This document shows positions 13,301 through 23,900 of a DNA stretch of 64,000 nt, piece after piece; position 1 is the stretch's first letter, and the number at the start of each line of letters is the position of its first letter. The notes beneath the pieces were generated by a model. That model had not been told where the DNA came from and searched no databases. It worked only from the letters and a program-made list of their open reading frames with translations. The stretch is from NCBI GenBank assembly GCA_027627225.1, contig JAPFQT010000035.1, forward strand, positions 659,501-723,500, in the 5' to 3' direction. Source of the stretch: Congeria kusceri (Eukaryota; Mollusca; Bivalvia; Myida; Dreissenidae). Position numbers and translations under genes: made by a program.

Positions 13301-16300
13301 GTTATGGGCACTCACTTTTTGTTTTCCAAAATCTGAGCCCATGCAATTTTCTTGCAAAAAAAACTCTTTAAATAATGATTTGTGTTAATATATGTTGTAG
13401 GATTCTTAACTCATATCACATATGTATGTGCTGAGAAAAGACTAAACTTTAAAAATAATTATGCAATAATACCTCCCATAAATTACCGTTCCATTTCTAT
13501 TTCTTTATTATTTTATAACAATTTGTAACATGTTACTACACTCATATGAAAGTCGAAATTTGTTTGAGTAGGTAGAATTGTTTTGACGCAACAAGTGTGA
13601 CATAATGCTTGTATGCAGAAACCTGAGTTTTGTGCCAGATAATGCTGTCTTTATAAGTGTTACATTTTCAAACCTTGCCTATCAAATGTCTCTATCAAAC
13701 CCACACTGGCTGCTATTTGCAATTCAGGCTGTATTGCTTCCAAGGAATCAATGTATTCCAGGTTAGATATATATATGTTAATTTTCCCAAGATGTGCTGT
13801 TTTTACAAACACTCAGATACACAGCATTCAGCCCCATCCTTACAATGAATTGTTTGTCAAACACTCAATAGCCAGTCCCAGACAACAAAAGATGAAAATA
13901 GTAAGTCATAGTGGTGTAAAGGATTTGATAACTGCCTTTCGATTGGTAGATCAGAAGATCTTTACTTTGGGAGTGTTTGAATCATCGTTCTCAAAAGACA
14001 CCAAGTACTGGTTCTACCCAGGAAACAGACTCAAAAATTTCTATCTGTAACCTCAAGCACAAGGGTTTCAAACCTGATGCAGACGAGTTACATGTAGGAT
14101 ACTTACAGAAAAGTACAAAAAGAAAGCATAAAAAAAAATCAGTGTACAGTTATTTGCTTGTAAATGGACAGCAGGTTGAACAAAATCTTAGTGGGACCAA
14201 ACAACAAGTGAGCCATGACTGTCCAGCATCTTTCACCCATGTTTAGGCTTGTGAAAGAATTTGACCCAACTAAAATTATTAATGCTGCAAGGGAGACAAC
14301 CAAAGTATACTTTGGTAAAAAGGCAATGTGGATTACCGCCTTTGTTATAGGTGTAATTACATGATTGCTCTACATATTTCTCCAGCATATGGGTTTTTAA
14401 TCATAATGTTCTTTAGGAGTAGCAAGATAGACACCCAAAGATGCTTCAGAAGTCAGCATTTCTCTGTGAATCTGGGACCAGGAAGACTTGAAGACTTTTA
14501 TTTCAATAATATCAAAAATTAATATTAAATGTATGCAGAATAACGATCTATGAAGAAATGAGACTGTTCATTTATAAACCAAATCAACATATGCATCAGT
14601 TTTAAATATTCATGTTGGATATTCAATTTACATTCTCAATATCTTACATATGTTAAATAATATAAAAGGTTATGTGAATTACACCCTTAAACAACAAAGG
14701 ATTATTTTACTCACAAATGTGGTGTTAAATCAGTTTCATTTTAACACTTATCTGATATCAAATAGTTGTACAAAGCTCTACAATAAGAACGTGTTAATCG
14801 TTCAAACTCATCACTGTGCACGTCTATCTGTCACGGCGTAAATTTTTTTATTCTTCTGCCCAGAGTAGATTATCTCCGTTTGACTGTATTAAAACCAGTT
14901 CAGTCTGTTGGCACATTTTCTCACACATTTAAAATCTTTATTTAAAGAATAACAACATATTAGAAAATTGAAAAGAACTTAGTTAGAACTTAGAATGTAC
15001 AATGATAATCCATTTCACTCACAACATATAACATAACAATTGCATGATGCAGTATTAAATGCTTTGGTGTCACAGGGTGAGAACATTGTGCAGCCAGTCC
15101 GGGACTCGAACCCGGGACCTCTCGCTTACATAGCAAGTGCTCTCCCGACTGAGCTAACCTGGCAGGTACACAATCTCTCCCCTATAGTGACATTGAACCG
15201 TTTCTACCAGTTACAAGTATTGTGAGGGTCTAAATACAGCCAAATGATATGAAATCTGGCTAAACAATTCAGGATTCATCTCTTAATCAAGACTTCTTTG
15301 GTGTATGCAAGTATACAAAACATGCGAATATGGCAATTATTATTGATTGAAAATACATTACGCACGGAACATAAGCATGTTTCAGGTATGTAATGGCATG
15401 GTAGATTTTTTGACAAACCCAAACTTGAACTTAAATGAAATAAAAAAACAATTTCTGACAGTCTTGAAACACATGTTTTACATCTTAAATAAGTACCTGA
15501 ATGTGTACTGTGATTTTTCTAAGTAAAAATCCCCAAAAATAACAAATACTGTTTATAATACATGAAAACAGAATGAAATGAATAAAATACAAACACCAAT
15601 ATGGAGAGGTTACAGGTACCGTCCAATTCTGACCGCCACTAAAAATTATGATATTTACACCAGTTGTTCGCTTATACAGTAAAAGATAACAATAAACACA
15701 CCTTTGGGAAATCATTAAAAGTTGAGCTAAACTCCAGAAATGTTTATTGAAGCATAGGGAATAATGACAAAAATATTGCGGAAATAGGCAAACGGCAACC
15801 AAAGTTAACAACACTTTTCACTGCTTTTAGGAAACAGATCTAGTGTGTATGTAATAGTGTGAATTCCTTTCCGAAATAGCAGTATTATGTATTATGCAGT
15901 ATTATGGTCTGTAATCATCTGGGTCTAATTTCTCAAAGGATGACCACCTTACACTTCTTATTTCATCAATCAAAATTATTATTTTAAAATTAATTTACAA
16001 CACAATATATTATTTATTGTGATTATCTATTTCAACACGATACTAGCTAATTTTTCTATAGACTAAGAACAAAATTATCAATGCTAGACTACCTAATAAA
16101 CAACGCAACAAGAAGTCCCGATTCTGAGCGGAGCATAGTAAAAAGTAGTTCCAATTAAATATTGCAAAAATATATGTCAAATCGTGTTACAATCGAAATA
16201 ACTTTCGTATTATCATTGTTTATCAGCCAATAAACAACTCTTTGTCGTTCTAATGCGCGGCCATTAAACAACTCGGACTAACGCCCCTGTGGTTTAATTC

Positions 16301-17417
16301 ATATGCATCAAAACTCCAAATCGTTGTATATTGGCCAATAAACTAACATAAATCAAAAATTATTTCTTAAATATAACACTTCACTTCAAACTGTTATGTC
16401 TTGAAAACTGTATTTATATTACTGCACACTTAATTGAAATATGAAAATGGTGAGCTTAAGCTTATCGTTTTAAAACATGCTGAAGAATTTGAGAAACCAG
16501 ATCCAGTACTCTGACAAGTAAATGTAAATGGTTACCTTGACCTCTGTGGCACAGTAGACAAGCTCTATTATCATTAATAGTGAACATATATGCTTATTAA
16601 GAGAAACAGGGACATTTTAAAAATCAGACATCACAAATATGCTGCAGTTTAACATGTACAAGGTCAACACATATTTTGTTTGAACAAATCCTTTGACATT
16701 ATGAAGTATATTTACTTAGTAGAAACAGTATTTAGTGTCTTCAGGAATGAGCTTCAATCCCAAAGATTACTTTGATAAATAACCTGGACGATGATGTGTA
16801 AGACCCTCAAAAACTAGTATACTTGATATTTGCATCTTTAATTTTTTCTTTGTTATTGTTCTTTGTAGCAGACTTTTTGTTTGAGTATTTAACCAAGTAT
16901 ATTTCACCATTGCTTCCAAATAACCCCACAAGTTGATCAACCAACTCATAGCAATAATGCAGGGGAGATCACTGTAGTAGTTTTAGTTTGAGGAGTCTTA
17001 TTGAGTTCTATCCCTGAAATTGTAACACCAATTAATCTGCACTAGGAATTACTGTCACAGTTTCCTACTGAAATTATTAGACCAGCTACTTATTACTTTA
17101 TAAGAATTTAACACATTACTTGTTAACCCATGTCATGCATTCATACAAACTATAATTCCAAGAGAATTACAGTCCTGTTGTTTTCAGCAGCATCCCTTTA
17201 ATTTTTTGTATGGTTGTACTCTTACTACAATACTTACAGATATGATTTTGGTTTTCTTTAATCAAAGATTCAAGTTTATATACAAAGACGGGATGAATTG
17301 CAACTGGAAATGAGAGATGCATTTGCCCCAATCTACAACCATGACAATAGAAATCAGCCTCAGAATCTCACAAACAACATTGTTAAGTATCAGAGCAAGA
17401 CCGCAGTGGACGGATAG
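1395..17417 (+). CDS. Candidate three-exon gene, small coiled-coil protein (106 aa)
   Basis: Model: join(1395..1475, 12733..12822, 17268..17417). Exon 1 has an ATG in good context (caaaATGG) and 27 codons, and ends at a strong donor AAT|GTAAGTAT in phase 0. Exon 3 follows a pyrimidine tract and acceptor (ctttaatcaaag|ATT), reads 49 codons in phase 0 and ends at TAG. Exon 2 is 30 codons, also phase 0, after tag|AAC. Its donor ACG|GTCAAA is weak and its acceptor tract is poor. Joined across exons 2 and 3, the protein gives one amphipathic helix (LIDT-IQVYIQRRDELQLEM), which supports the join. The total is 321 nt. I do not recognise the family. The huge introns contain the LINE (antisense) and the 65-bp minisatellite. 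Exon 1 and exon 3 are each plausible alone; their linkage through exon 2 is inference. Exon 1 could belong to another transcript. Confidence 0.4.
1891..2051 (-). other. CpG-richer block, possible terminal exon
   Basis: On the minus strand an acceptor-like cgaaacag|GAG is followed by two overlapping open frames that both run to stops. One ends ...QKTEAERKRL, the other ...KLVNWAAKRLKPKESVYRK. The block is richer in CpG than its surroundings. Two open frames cannot both be coding and neither is recognised, so this may equally be a noncoding exon or chance. Confidence 0.2.
2632..2772 (+). other. Possible internal exon, unrecognised
   Basis: A long pyrimidine tract and acceptor (gtgaccatag|TG) lead into a frame reading MMLRFRLFDLYSNDALDNKK and onward to TAA. 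A possible donor (TGGC|GTAACA) lies near 2757. Its phase does not fit directly after the exon at 1395-1475. It may be a relic or chance. Confidence 0.2.
3130..3390. promoter_or_regulatory. CpG-richer block with paired CRE-like sites
   Basis: TGACGTC (3326-3332) and TAACGTCA (3335-3342) lie next to each other in a stretch richer in CpG than the flanks. On the minus strand, a donor-like AAAG|GTAAGTG (near 3712) lies just upstream in coordinates. This would fit a promoter region, but no transcription start can be shown from sequence alone. Confidence 0.25.
3897..7370 (-). mobile_element. Non-LTR retrotransposon (LINE, CR1/L2-like), near intact
   Basis: A single long ORF encodes a PHD finger, an APE endonuclease and a reverse transcriptase. 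Downstream of the stop lies about 130 bp of 3' UTR ending in a GAAGAAGAAG microsatellite tail (3897-3908 read on the minus strand), a 3' end typical of the CR1/L2/jockey group. The 5' boundary is not resolved; the start codon at 7334 is preceded by a short hairpin (agacct/aggtct, 7351-7366). I found no clear target-site duplication. Exact clade placement needs a reverse-transcriptase tree. Confidence 0.85.
4029..7334 (-). CDS. LINE polyprotein: PHD finger, APE endonuclease, reverse transcriptase
   Basis: A 1101-aa open frame with no internal stop, starting at ATG in strong context (accATGG) and ending at TAG (4029-4031). The first 20 residues are hydrophobic. Residues 41-48 read DCHPNPGP, a 2A-like motif in which the usual Glu is His. 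Residues 55-104 form a C4HC3 PHD finger (CGVC, CDSC, FHVKC, CCTC). The EEP/APE endonuclease spans about 178-395, with SETW (E211), GDLNLPDIDW (D318, N320) and SDH (D389, H390). The reverse transcriptase spans about 650-920, with DFSKAFD (750-756), GVPQGSVLGP and the catalytic FADD (836-839). The C-terminus has the ILWNGL motif common in this group. It nicks target DNA and copies its RNA at the nick. The intact frame suggests recent activity. No separate ORF1 (gag-like) protein is seen; the PHD is fused in frame. Confidence 0.93.
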   Translation of the reverse strand: MATIRLFILAFTGYGFLPVTNYCPTVTSWNPSFKQILISGDCHPNPGPRVPKFPCGVCKKECRHGQAAIACDSCDTWFHVKCMAMPLQVFNAINSNTSWICCTCGLPNFSTTLFSMASAESLNTSIETANTYSILSDAPDTPDCTASSSLSSIGSPQHTSSPIRKGEPKISLQQHSSFRILVVNFQSLRAKRTSFWLLLQESNPDIIIGSETWLYPGNYEREILPAGYHTVTRRDRVQDRHGGVIIFTKDCFTGTALDLNTAVEFTAASIVCDGKTTLIIGAAYRPPSTDLPYMEEMCSNIKSLHTSYPDSTIWIAGDLNLPDIDWSTSTIPGSNYSSSINQILLDTIFDTGSEQIVNLPTRGTNTLDLFITNRPTLIDRCKLIPGVSDHEIVFIQTQSRASRTKPVRRQILLWKKAETDKLRSATLDFVSDFTSRYSTKIDVNLLWNSLRDFITLAVEKHVPSKMSSTRFNQPWATRKVKQLSRRKQRAFKKARLSGSDEDMERYKNLQKETRTTCRNAYHGFVRDIVSTRNPKKLYSYVKGKRCDSSGISPLKSQGVAYSDPKTKATILNNQFTGVFTNEDKSFIPPMEGDPSSDMHTFSVDIKGVRKLLSDLNTHKAAGPDNIPTRYLKDYSDELAPALTLVFEASLQQGKVPSDWRQATVCPIFKKGDRSNPANYRPISLTSVCCKLLEHIVHSQIMGHLNQHNLLADEQHGFRKKRSTESQLILTLQDLSYALNEGEQIDAILLDFSKAFDVVPHERLAAKLHHYGIRGNILQWIRSFLFKRSQQVVVEGETSAASPVTSGVPQGSVLGPLLFLVYINDMPSKVSSTCRLFADDSLLYKKIRSATDSKALQDDLDKLQKWEKDWMMSFNPNKCEVIRITRKRNPVKASYSIRGQELSFVHGGKYLGVTIAEDLSWNAHVAATAKKANNSLAFLRRNLACCPQDVKAQCYKTLTRPILEYASTAWDPYTTTSINQIEAVQRRAARFVTGDYRTTSSTSQMIQDLGWRTLRQRRTEAKLVMMYRIVYNLIDIPKPLTLFRPITTRTRGHSCRYLQLSCRVDVYRHSFFPSGIILWNGLSEHAVTANTLEGFKGALATA
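7700..7775 (-). CDS. Candidate first coding exon with Cys pairs
   Basis: On the minus strand an ATG (7766, good context gacATGG; a second in-frame ATG at 7775) opens a 22-codon frame starting MGCVHVIKCVVCNSKLAKCD. It ends at a perfect donor TTTAG|GTAAGTG at 7700 (phase 1). Four Cys residues, with CVVC in the middle, hint at a zinc-binding start. Downstream in transcription lie the LINE and a second donor-bearing segment (near 3712) with partly similar sequence. No later exon could be assigned and the family is unknown. Confidence 0.35.
7910..8070. repeat. CAT/CGT trinucleotide microsatellite
   Basis: Imperfect (CAT)n with interspersed CGT triplets. It creates a poly-Asp frame on the minus strand and a poly-His frame on the plus strand. 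Neither frame looks like a gene outside the repeat. Confidence 0.9.
8222..9206. other. Unique AT-rich spacer
   Basis: No gene is seen. Between about 8880 and 9160, short motifs of the type tgtgaaaaatatg and ggatcac/gatcctac recur in both orientations, suggesting a decayed inverted-repeat element. The 65-bp minisatellite begins directly after. Confidence 0.35.
9207..11336. repeat. 65-bp minisatellite, about 33 units, with higher-order structure
   Basis: Units begin aactggggaatg, contain catgtctgtatagc, and end atcaattgtag. The period is 65 bp with a few 59-bp units that lack a segment. Variants are gaccac, ggccac, ataccac and ataccagatg, and tgaatagc versus tgtatagc. The pair of variants tgaatagc (9951 and 10471) and accagatg (10071 and 10591) recurs at exactly 520 bp (8 units). 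The array stops inside a unit at 11336. It lies in the putative intron of the plus-strand gene. Confidence 0.97.
11530..12020. repeat. Degenerate 43-bp tandem repeat
   Basis: Units contain gtagaaccagtacttggtg and tgtgagaaagtccattcc, about 43 bp apart, with heavy decay. Isolated inverted copies of the same motif occur near 13995-14025 (ccaagtactggttctaccc) and 19212-19240, so the motif is dispersed as well as tandem. Confidence 0.7.
12935..13035. repeat. 30-bp tandem repeat, three units
   Basis: Three near-identical copies of atagtacttgcattaatgat-type units follow one another. Short local duplication in an AT-rich spacer. Confidence 0.85.
13040..15085. other. Unique AT-rich spacer with decayed repeats
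   Basis: No supported gene. Open frames at 13657-14246 overlap the dispersed 'tactggttctaccc' motif and are judged non-coding. The rest is AT-rich without clear domains. Confidence 0.35.
15092..15163 (-). pseudogene. tRNA-Thr(TGT)-like gene, decayed
   Basis: The minus strand shows a D arm (GCTC..GAGC), a five-pair anticodon stem (CTTGC/GCGAG), loop TATGTAA with anticodon TGT, and a T arm CCGGG-TTCGAGT-CCCGG. Position 33 is A instead of the nearly universal T. The 3' acceptor strand (ACTGGC) is one base short of pairing fully with GCCAGGT. These two defects suggest a pseudogene or a SINE head rather than a working tRNA. Box A and box B are otherwise well kept. Confidence 0.7.
15230..16068. 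other. Intergenic, no gene recognised
   Basis: AT-rich. The minus-strand open frame at 15485-15814 is hydrophobic and low in complexity and is judged chance. Confidence 0.35.
16069..16375. mobile_element. Palindromic MITE, copy 2 of 4
   Basis: Shares 'gattctgagcggagcatagt' and the following blocks with the copy near 32305-32540, then the TAAACAAC/GTGGTTTAAT hairpin core, then a right end ending in attatttcttaaat. Aligns with copy 1 at 250-510. Confidence 0.65.
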
Positions 17418-20400
17418 GAATCAATCACTGAAATTGTAAACGAAGGAATACAAATACATTTTTTTTTTGGAAGATCTCAGAACTACTTGCTGCGCAAAGT
17501 ATTGACAAAATATAATTAATTAAATTTATCTGTCTAACTCATTGTCCAAAAAAGTTTTATTTTGATTTCATTTCATGAAAGGTAATGATTTAATTGAAAT
17601 TCCAAGTGTTATTTTAAAATGTTTACCTCTCCAAACATTAAATTACTTTCCACTTAAAATTTAGCAAGTTTAAATAAGATCAGTGCTGAAATGGGTGATA
17701 CAGGGAATGTAAGAACAGGATATAGTTTACCAAACAGGATCAATAACTGGTTTTACTTGCCAGACCTGACTAGTTTCAACAGAGTACATGTGAATGTTTG
17801 GTCAACACTTGTTATAACTATTAAGGCTTATTTGAGAATGAAATACAATTTGGTGACGGACAGAAGTCAACGCCTAAGAGGTTCTTTATACCGATAGCTT
17901 ACAGATCATGTTGAATTGTTTGCTTAATTGTTTAATTGGTAATAGACATTTCCAACTTTGACGAATCTGATGTTGAAAACTTAATCCGATTAGAAGTATG
18001 TAAAGGTTGGGGTTGTCTGAAGTTTATTGTATAATTTGACGATGCAATAAAATGTGTGTTTATGGACTGATAAAAAACATGTTAGTTGGGTGTTTCACAT
18101 ATGCACGCAACAAACTTAACACTTCGTCCTTGCTTAACAGTAGTTTCTATGATATATTTCAGTATGCAATATATAACAAGACGTTACGCGTAATAAACAT
18201 GCCGTTTCTTGGTCTTACACTAGTTAATATGCGGAGCATGTGTATGTCGTGCTTTTTGGTACACTAATGTTAATTTATATTTATGGGTTTAAATTTGAAA
18301 GAAATATCATTAAGGTAAGAAATAGATATGCAATATGTAATATACAGTTAAATTATATGTTTTACTTGTTTTCCTGTAGTTCATTAACTGATGTATTGTA
18401 AATACACACTGAATTGTAAACACCAATATTTTACAGTCGTTCATTTTATCCACACGATGTAACGGTAATGCAACTTCGTGTCACATGATATTCACGTGAT
18501 TCTTGAAATCAACAAAGAGCATGTGCGTCGCAGTGTAGTACTATATATATTTCTGTATTGGTTTCTTATGTTTTAATAGACATACTGTAACACACTGATC
18601 GTTGTTGACTTTATATAGACAATTTATCTGCCATATTTATAATGTTCACCACTAAAGGAAGACCCTACCAAGCATACAACATGCTGATCATTTTATACAA
18701 TGTTTAACAATTAATAATTTAGAAACCTTTCCTGTTTCCCCGTTCAAAAACAGGTTAGCGGACTATATAAAATGACCAACGTTTCAAGAAAAGAATGGTA
18801 TGCGAGGTCAATGTGACAAATTGGGCTATTGACGTAACATCACATACCATCATATCACTTAAAACATAAAATATATCATTCCAAGTAAGATTTACAGTTG
18901 TTCTTATGTTTTTTGCTGTGTGATGATATATATCCAAACATAAATCAATTGATCGCACATATTAATCAGCCAATATTGTGCATGTGTTAAAACCGAGCAT
19001 CATGCTAAATAGTACAAGGCCGTATGAAGAGCATGATGCTCAGTCTAACGATCATGATGCTCATTTCTATGAGCATATGCAGGTGTCAGTCCACACATTT
19101 CAGGTCTCTCTATCTAATTAAGACATTAAACACATGACAAAAACCTAAGCATATTCCAATCTGCTATAAATTATCAATTGAATGTACAGTAATGTAGTGA
19201 ATCTTTCACACTTAGTACTGGTTCTACCCAGGAAACATACTCGGGAATGTTTAAATACGCCACATATTGGTGACTGAAACAACATTTGATCCTGCCAGAT
19301 GATGGCCTGTGTCGAGAACAATAAACCGGCTACGAGTAATAGTGTCTATGACTTTGGTTTATTCTAGTCCTAACTGTCATATGCTCATTTCAGATTATGT
19401 ACATTTCATGAATTATGTTTCTTAGTTTAAGAAAGGGTATGATGCCATGTGAAACTGTTTTTAGTATACGGCGATAAACGAGCAATTTAGTACCGAAAAT
19501 CAAGATGAGGTATAGCTTCTGACTCAGAAGAGTGGACTTCCATATTAATATCGTCTGTCGTCGAAGTAAACCATTTACTTAACAACTTCTCTGAAACCGC
19601 TTAGTGCCTTTAAATCTAACTTAGCAGGAATGTTCTTGATGACAAGTTTAACTTTTTAGACCTTGTAAGTGCCTTTAAATTAATCAGAGAAACACTGATC
19701 ATGACGTTTTTGATTTATGCATACGAATTGCAGAGAAAAGTTTACCCTGTTCCATTACTGACTGACAGTAAAATTACCTTAATAAGTATACAGTTATATT
19801 TCAACATGCTTGATAATGACGGACAAAGGGACGTAACAAAAGAACTGTTTTTTGTTCACGAGGCGAATTTGTGCATGAGCATCAAAGTTTTTTAATACCT
19901 TCAATTAAGGTATCTATCTTTTCTTCCATACTTTACGGGCTAAATGGTTATTTGTATATGCTATTTTAACAGTTAATGTTATTTAATGTAATAATTATCT
20001 GCATATCAACACCTTGTCACTGAACAATATCGCAGTTATCACGTACAAGTTTAAATAATATAAACAGTTAGTTCAATGTTTATAAATGACACCGAAGACA
20101 ACGGTAAAAGAATCAAAATTTTATTCACACGCACAATATAAAGTTTGTTGTTACAACATGCTACATTAAAAACAGTACAACAATCATCACATGTGTTTAA
20201 TTATGTCATCAATGCATTTTCAATAAATGTTTAAATACATGAAAAATAATTATATTATATATCTTAACTGTCTCCATTGTCTGAAGATTAACATACATCA
20301 CTTACACAGAACAGAAAAGGCATATGCATCCAACACTACAAGCAGGTAAGTTATTTATGTCTGATTGTTTTCACTTAACTTCCAGCACAAGTGTCAATGT

Positions 20401-20962
20401 TATAATAAACGATTTTAAATCATCATCAGTATAAAACTAAATACAATTAACCAATTTAACATCATGTTTTCTTTTTATATGATTAAACTAATCAATACTC
20501 AAATCATTAATGTCTTTTCAATGCAGATAATTAAAATAAATCCTTCATATTTCAAAAACCAGTATTTATATAACATCACAGTGTCATGTTTTCAAGTAAT
20601 TGATCAAATACATTTCTCACATATGTGTACAAATGACAGTCTAAAAATAGCAATTGTCATGTACATTTTACATGTATATATTTCTGTACACACATTGACT
20701 TGTAAATTAAGATTGTACCAGGTATTTGTCCTTTAACATACATCATATATAACTTGTGAAGTTAAGGACAAATGCAAAAACACTTATTTGATACAAATAA
20801 CACAGACTATTGGCTCCAAAGTCATACTGTCATAATTATGATAAAAGTATATTACACAGAAATATAACACAGTACACAATATATCATTTCTAACTTACAA
20901 ACTGTCATTTTAAGATAACCATATTTGTTATTATACAAATGTCTGATACATGTAACAGTAAG
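17418..20962. other. Intergenic AT-rich region
   Basis: No supported gene. A cluster of near-palindromic motifs (gagcatcatgct at 18995, gagcatgatgctc at 19029, catgatgctc at 19053) lies at 18995-19076. A canonical poly(A) signal read on the minus strand (plus-strand tttatt at 20120-20125) lies about 840 bp past the stop of the B-box gene and could end its transcript. Confidence 0.35.
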
Positions 20963-23900
20963 CTATTGCAGTTCGAACACCAGGATGTTGTTGTTGCCAT
21001 ATAGTCCCACAATGATGGAGGCTGTGTGCCTGTTGTAGCAGACTGACTCTGGGTCCTCCACTTCATCCCAGAGTGTAGCCAGAGTGGCCAGCTTCTTCCT
21101 GCCCTCCCTGTCCACCTGTATGATAGTCTGGGACCACCAGCCTCCACAGACCAACAGCACCTGGCCTGCAGTTGTCACATGTACAGCCTCTGGGCATTGT
21201 AGTTCAGGGTCCTTCAATGTAGAGAGTACAGACCCATCCCTGGCCAGGGTGAGGAGCTTGTCCTGGGAGCGGTTGGTGATGTAGAACCGATCCCCAGTGG
21301 GACTCACAGCACACCTCCGTACTGCAAAACAGAGTCACGTCAAGATATTAAATTACTTTAAATGTTTAATAATGTTAATAAACAAACTGCAGTGACATCG
21401 TATTATTAATGCGTCGTTAAACAGACAATTACGCGTCTTAAAGATCTTCATAAAATCCAATAATAATAAATATTTTAGTGTGACAGGAAGGTTCTGTATC
21501 AGTTTATTGCCTAACAGTTTGACACGTTGACTGGTGAGTTAGAATTGAAGTCTACCACAAATACACAGATGTAAACCATTACACGGTACAATGAACATGT
21601 ACACATGAATGTGTCAGCTGATGTAACTATATGCAGTAATAAGGATTTCCAATACATGTATACATGATTACAATATATTGACATATTAGTGAAATTCACA
21701 CGAGCTGACATATTTCATACATGTGCACGTACAATATTGTGACTGTAGTTATGTTTGTAACATTTTACTACAAGAAAATAATGTTTCAAAACAAATGGGA
21801 TTGGAACTTTTCTATCTAGTTCTTCTTCACCAGTTATAAAAGCCAGTAACTGTGGTTAATTTTATAATTTTATAAACATAAATAAGGAAATTTCTCAAAT
21901 TTCAAATACAACAATTTGAGGTTTATTGATTGAATATAATGTTATGAAGCAATGTTAATTATAAAAATAATTATACATGTATAGTAATTTCCAAATCACA
22001 AAGTTTAAACGATAGGTCACAAGGTGTGTCAATGAACAGCACTCAGTGTCTATTTATAGACGTGCCATGTAGTGACAGTCAAAATACATGATTACTCAAA
22101 CATATAAATCAATAATATTGAAAATCATTCTTAACTGCTGTTGTAAACTTAAACTGACACATGTACATTCTACAACTATGCAGTCTTACAATTACTTTAT
22201 GATACATATTTCTAATAATATCCGGATGAACCCGCCATGATTATAACCTGTCACACCACGTGATGTATCCTCATACAGCTTGCTGACCAGTTTCCCACTC
22301 AGTGCGTACTTGTACAGTTTAGTACGATCAGTGACATACAGCTCCCCCTGGTGGTGGGCGATACCTTCACAGTGATGTTGTAACTGAAGCTTCCTGCCCT
22401 TCACCAGCTGCCCATTGTTGACAGAGATAAACTGGATCTCATGTGTGTTATCATCCTTAACAGTAACAGCAACTTCACTGTGTGTTATATGACATATGTC
22501 CTGTGGATAACCAGACACATCACAATGAGTAAGCACCCTGTACTGCTGGTCCAGCAGCTTTAATTTCTTATTACTGTGGTCTACAACAAGAATCTGGCCA
22601 TCAGGGAGAACACATATGCCACTGATGCGGCATGATGATGAATCACTTGGTATGCGCACATTATACTCTGACTTTCCTTTAACCGTCAATACTTGGTCTG
22701 GGTTTCCCAGCACTGTCAATGGCTGGGTACTGTGTACAATCCTCCCCAGACCTGACAGTTTGGACAAGTACTGCTCAATGTCACTGTTAGGCTGGAATGT
22801 TAGTGAACTTTTAACCTGAACAGAGTTCTCCTTCAAATATGTTTCAGACTGTTGTATTTTGTCGCTACATTTCTTGCTCGCTATAAAGGAGAGTTCTTTC
22901 ATGCTCATATCACTTATGTCCTGAATGGCTTCATGCAGTATTTTCAAGTCGTCACGAAGCCTACTGCAGTTGTTCACATCAGTCTTGAGAGAAGCTTGCA
23001 GACTTGTGAGTGTATTTTTCATTTCCTTCAAAGTGATTTTTTCAATATTGTCTAAAGTGTCATTTATTTTTCTGCGTGTTTCTTGTATTTTGTGTAATTG
23101 TTCATCATATGAACCCTGCAGTGACTTAATGTGGGTCTCCCAATTTGTTTGAAGATTGTTCATTTGTTCCTGAATTGTTTGAAGCTTCACTGCAAACTGC
23201 TGCAGGTCAGTTGACTGGGTTTTGCCACACTCAGATAAAAGTGTCACTTTGGTGCACTGTCTGAAACAAAATATAGAATGTTATAATAAAATGCTTAAAA
23301 TTATTTGGCAAATATTTATTAAATATTAAAAAAACAAACTGTTATACATATTCTAAGTTCAAAGCTTGTGAGATGGATGGTTTACATTGGCCCTTTCAAA
23401 ACAATATGTGGCGTGTCGTTGGAAAACCGGGCTTAATGCATGTGCGTAAAGTGTCGTCCCGGATCAGCCTGTGCAGATTCCGCACAGGCTAATCAGGGAT
23501 GGCACTTTCCGCCTATAGTGGATTTATGTTTAGAAGAGACTTGAAAAGGAAAATACCATAGCTTAAAGTGCCATCCCGGATTAGCCAGTGCAGAATGCAC
23601 AGGCTAATCGGGGATGACACTTTACGCACATGCATTAAGGCCAGTTTTCCCACGACATGCCTCATATATTCTTCTACTGGATATTTAAGCGTACTTTGGC
23701 ACATAAAATATAACGAGAGGCACATGAGTGTCTGTATCGCTCCACTGGCTTATTAAGTAAGGAGTGTCAGAAGTAAAAGGACCCTGATAAGCCATATAAG
23801 AAAACAAGAGCTGTCGGATACAGCGCGCTAGACTTTTCTTGTGCTTGTCAGAGTTACTGGCATTTTTTTCTTAAACAAGAAACATGGAAATTCCACGAAA

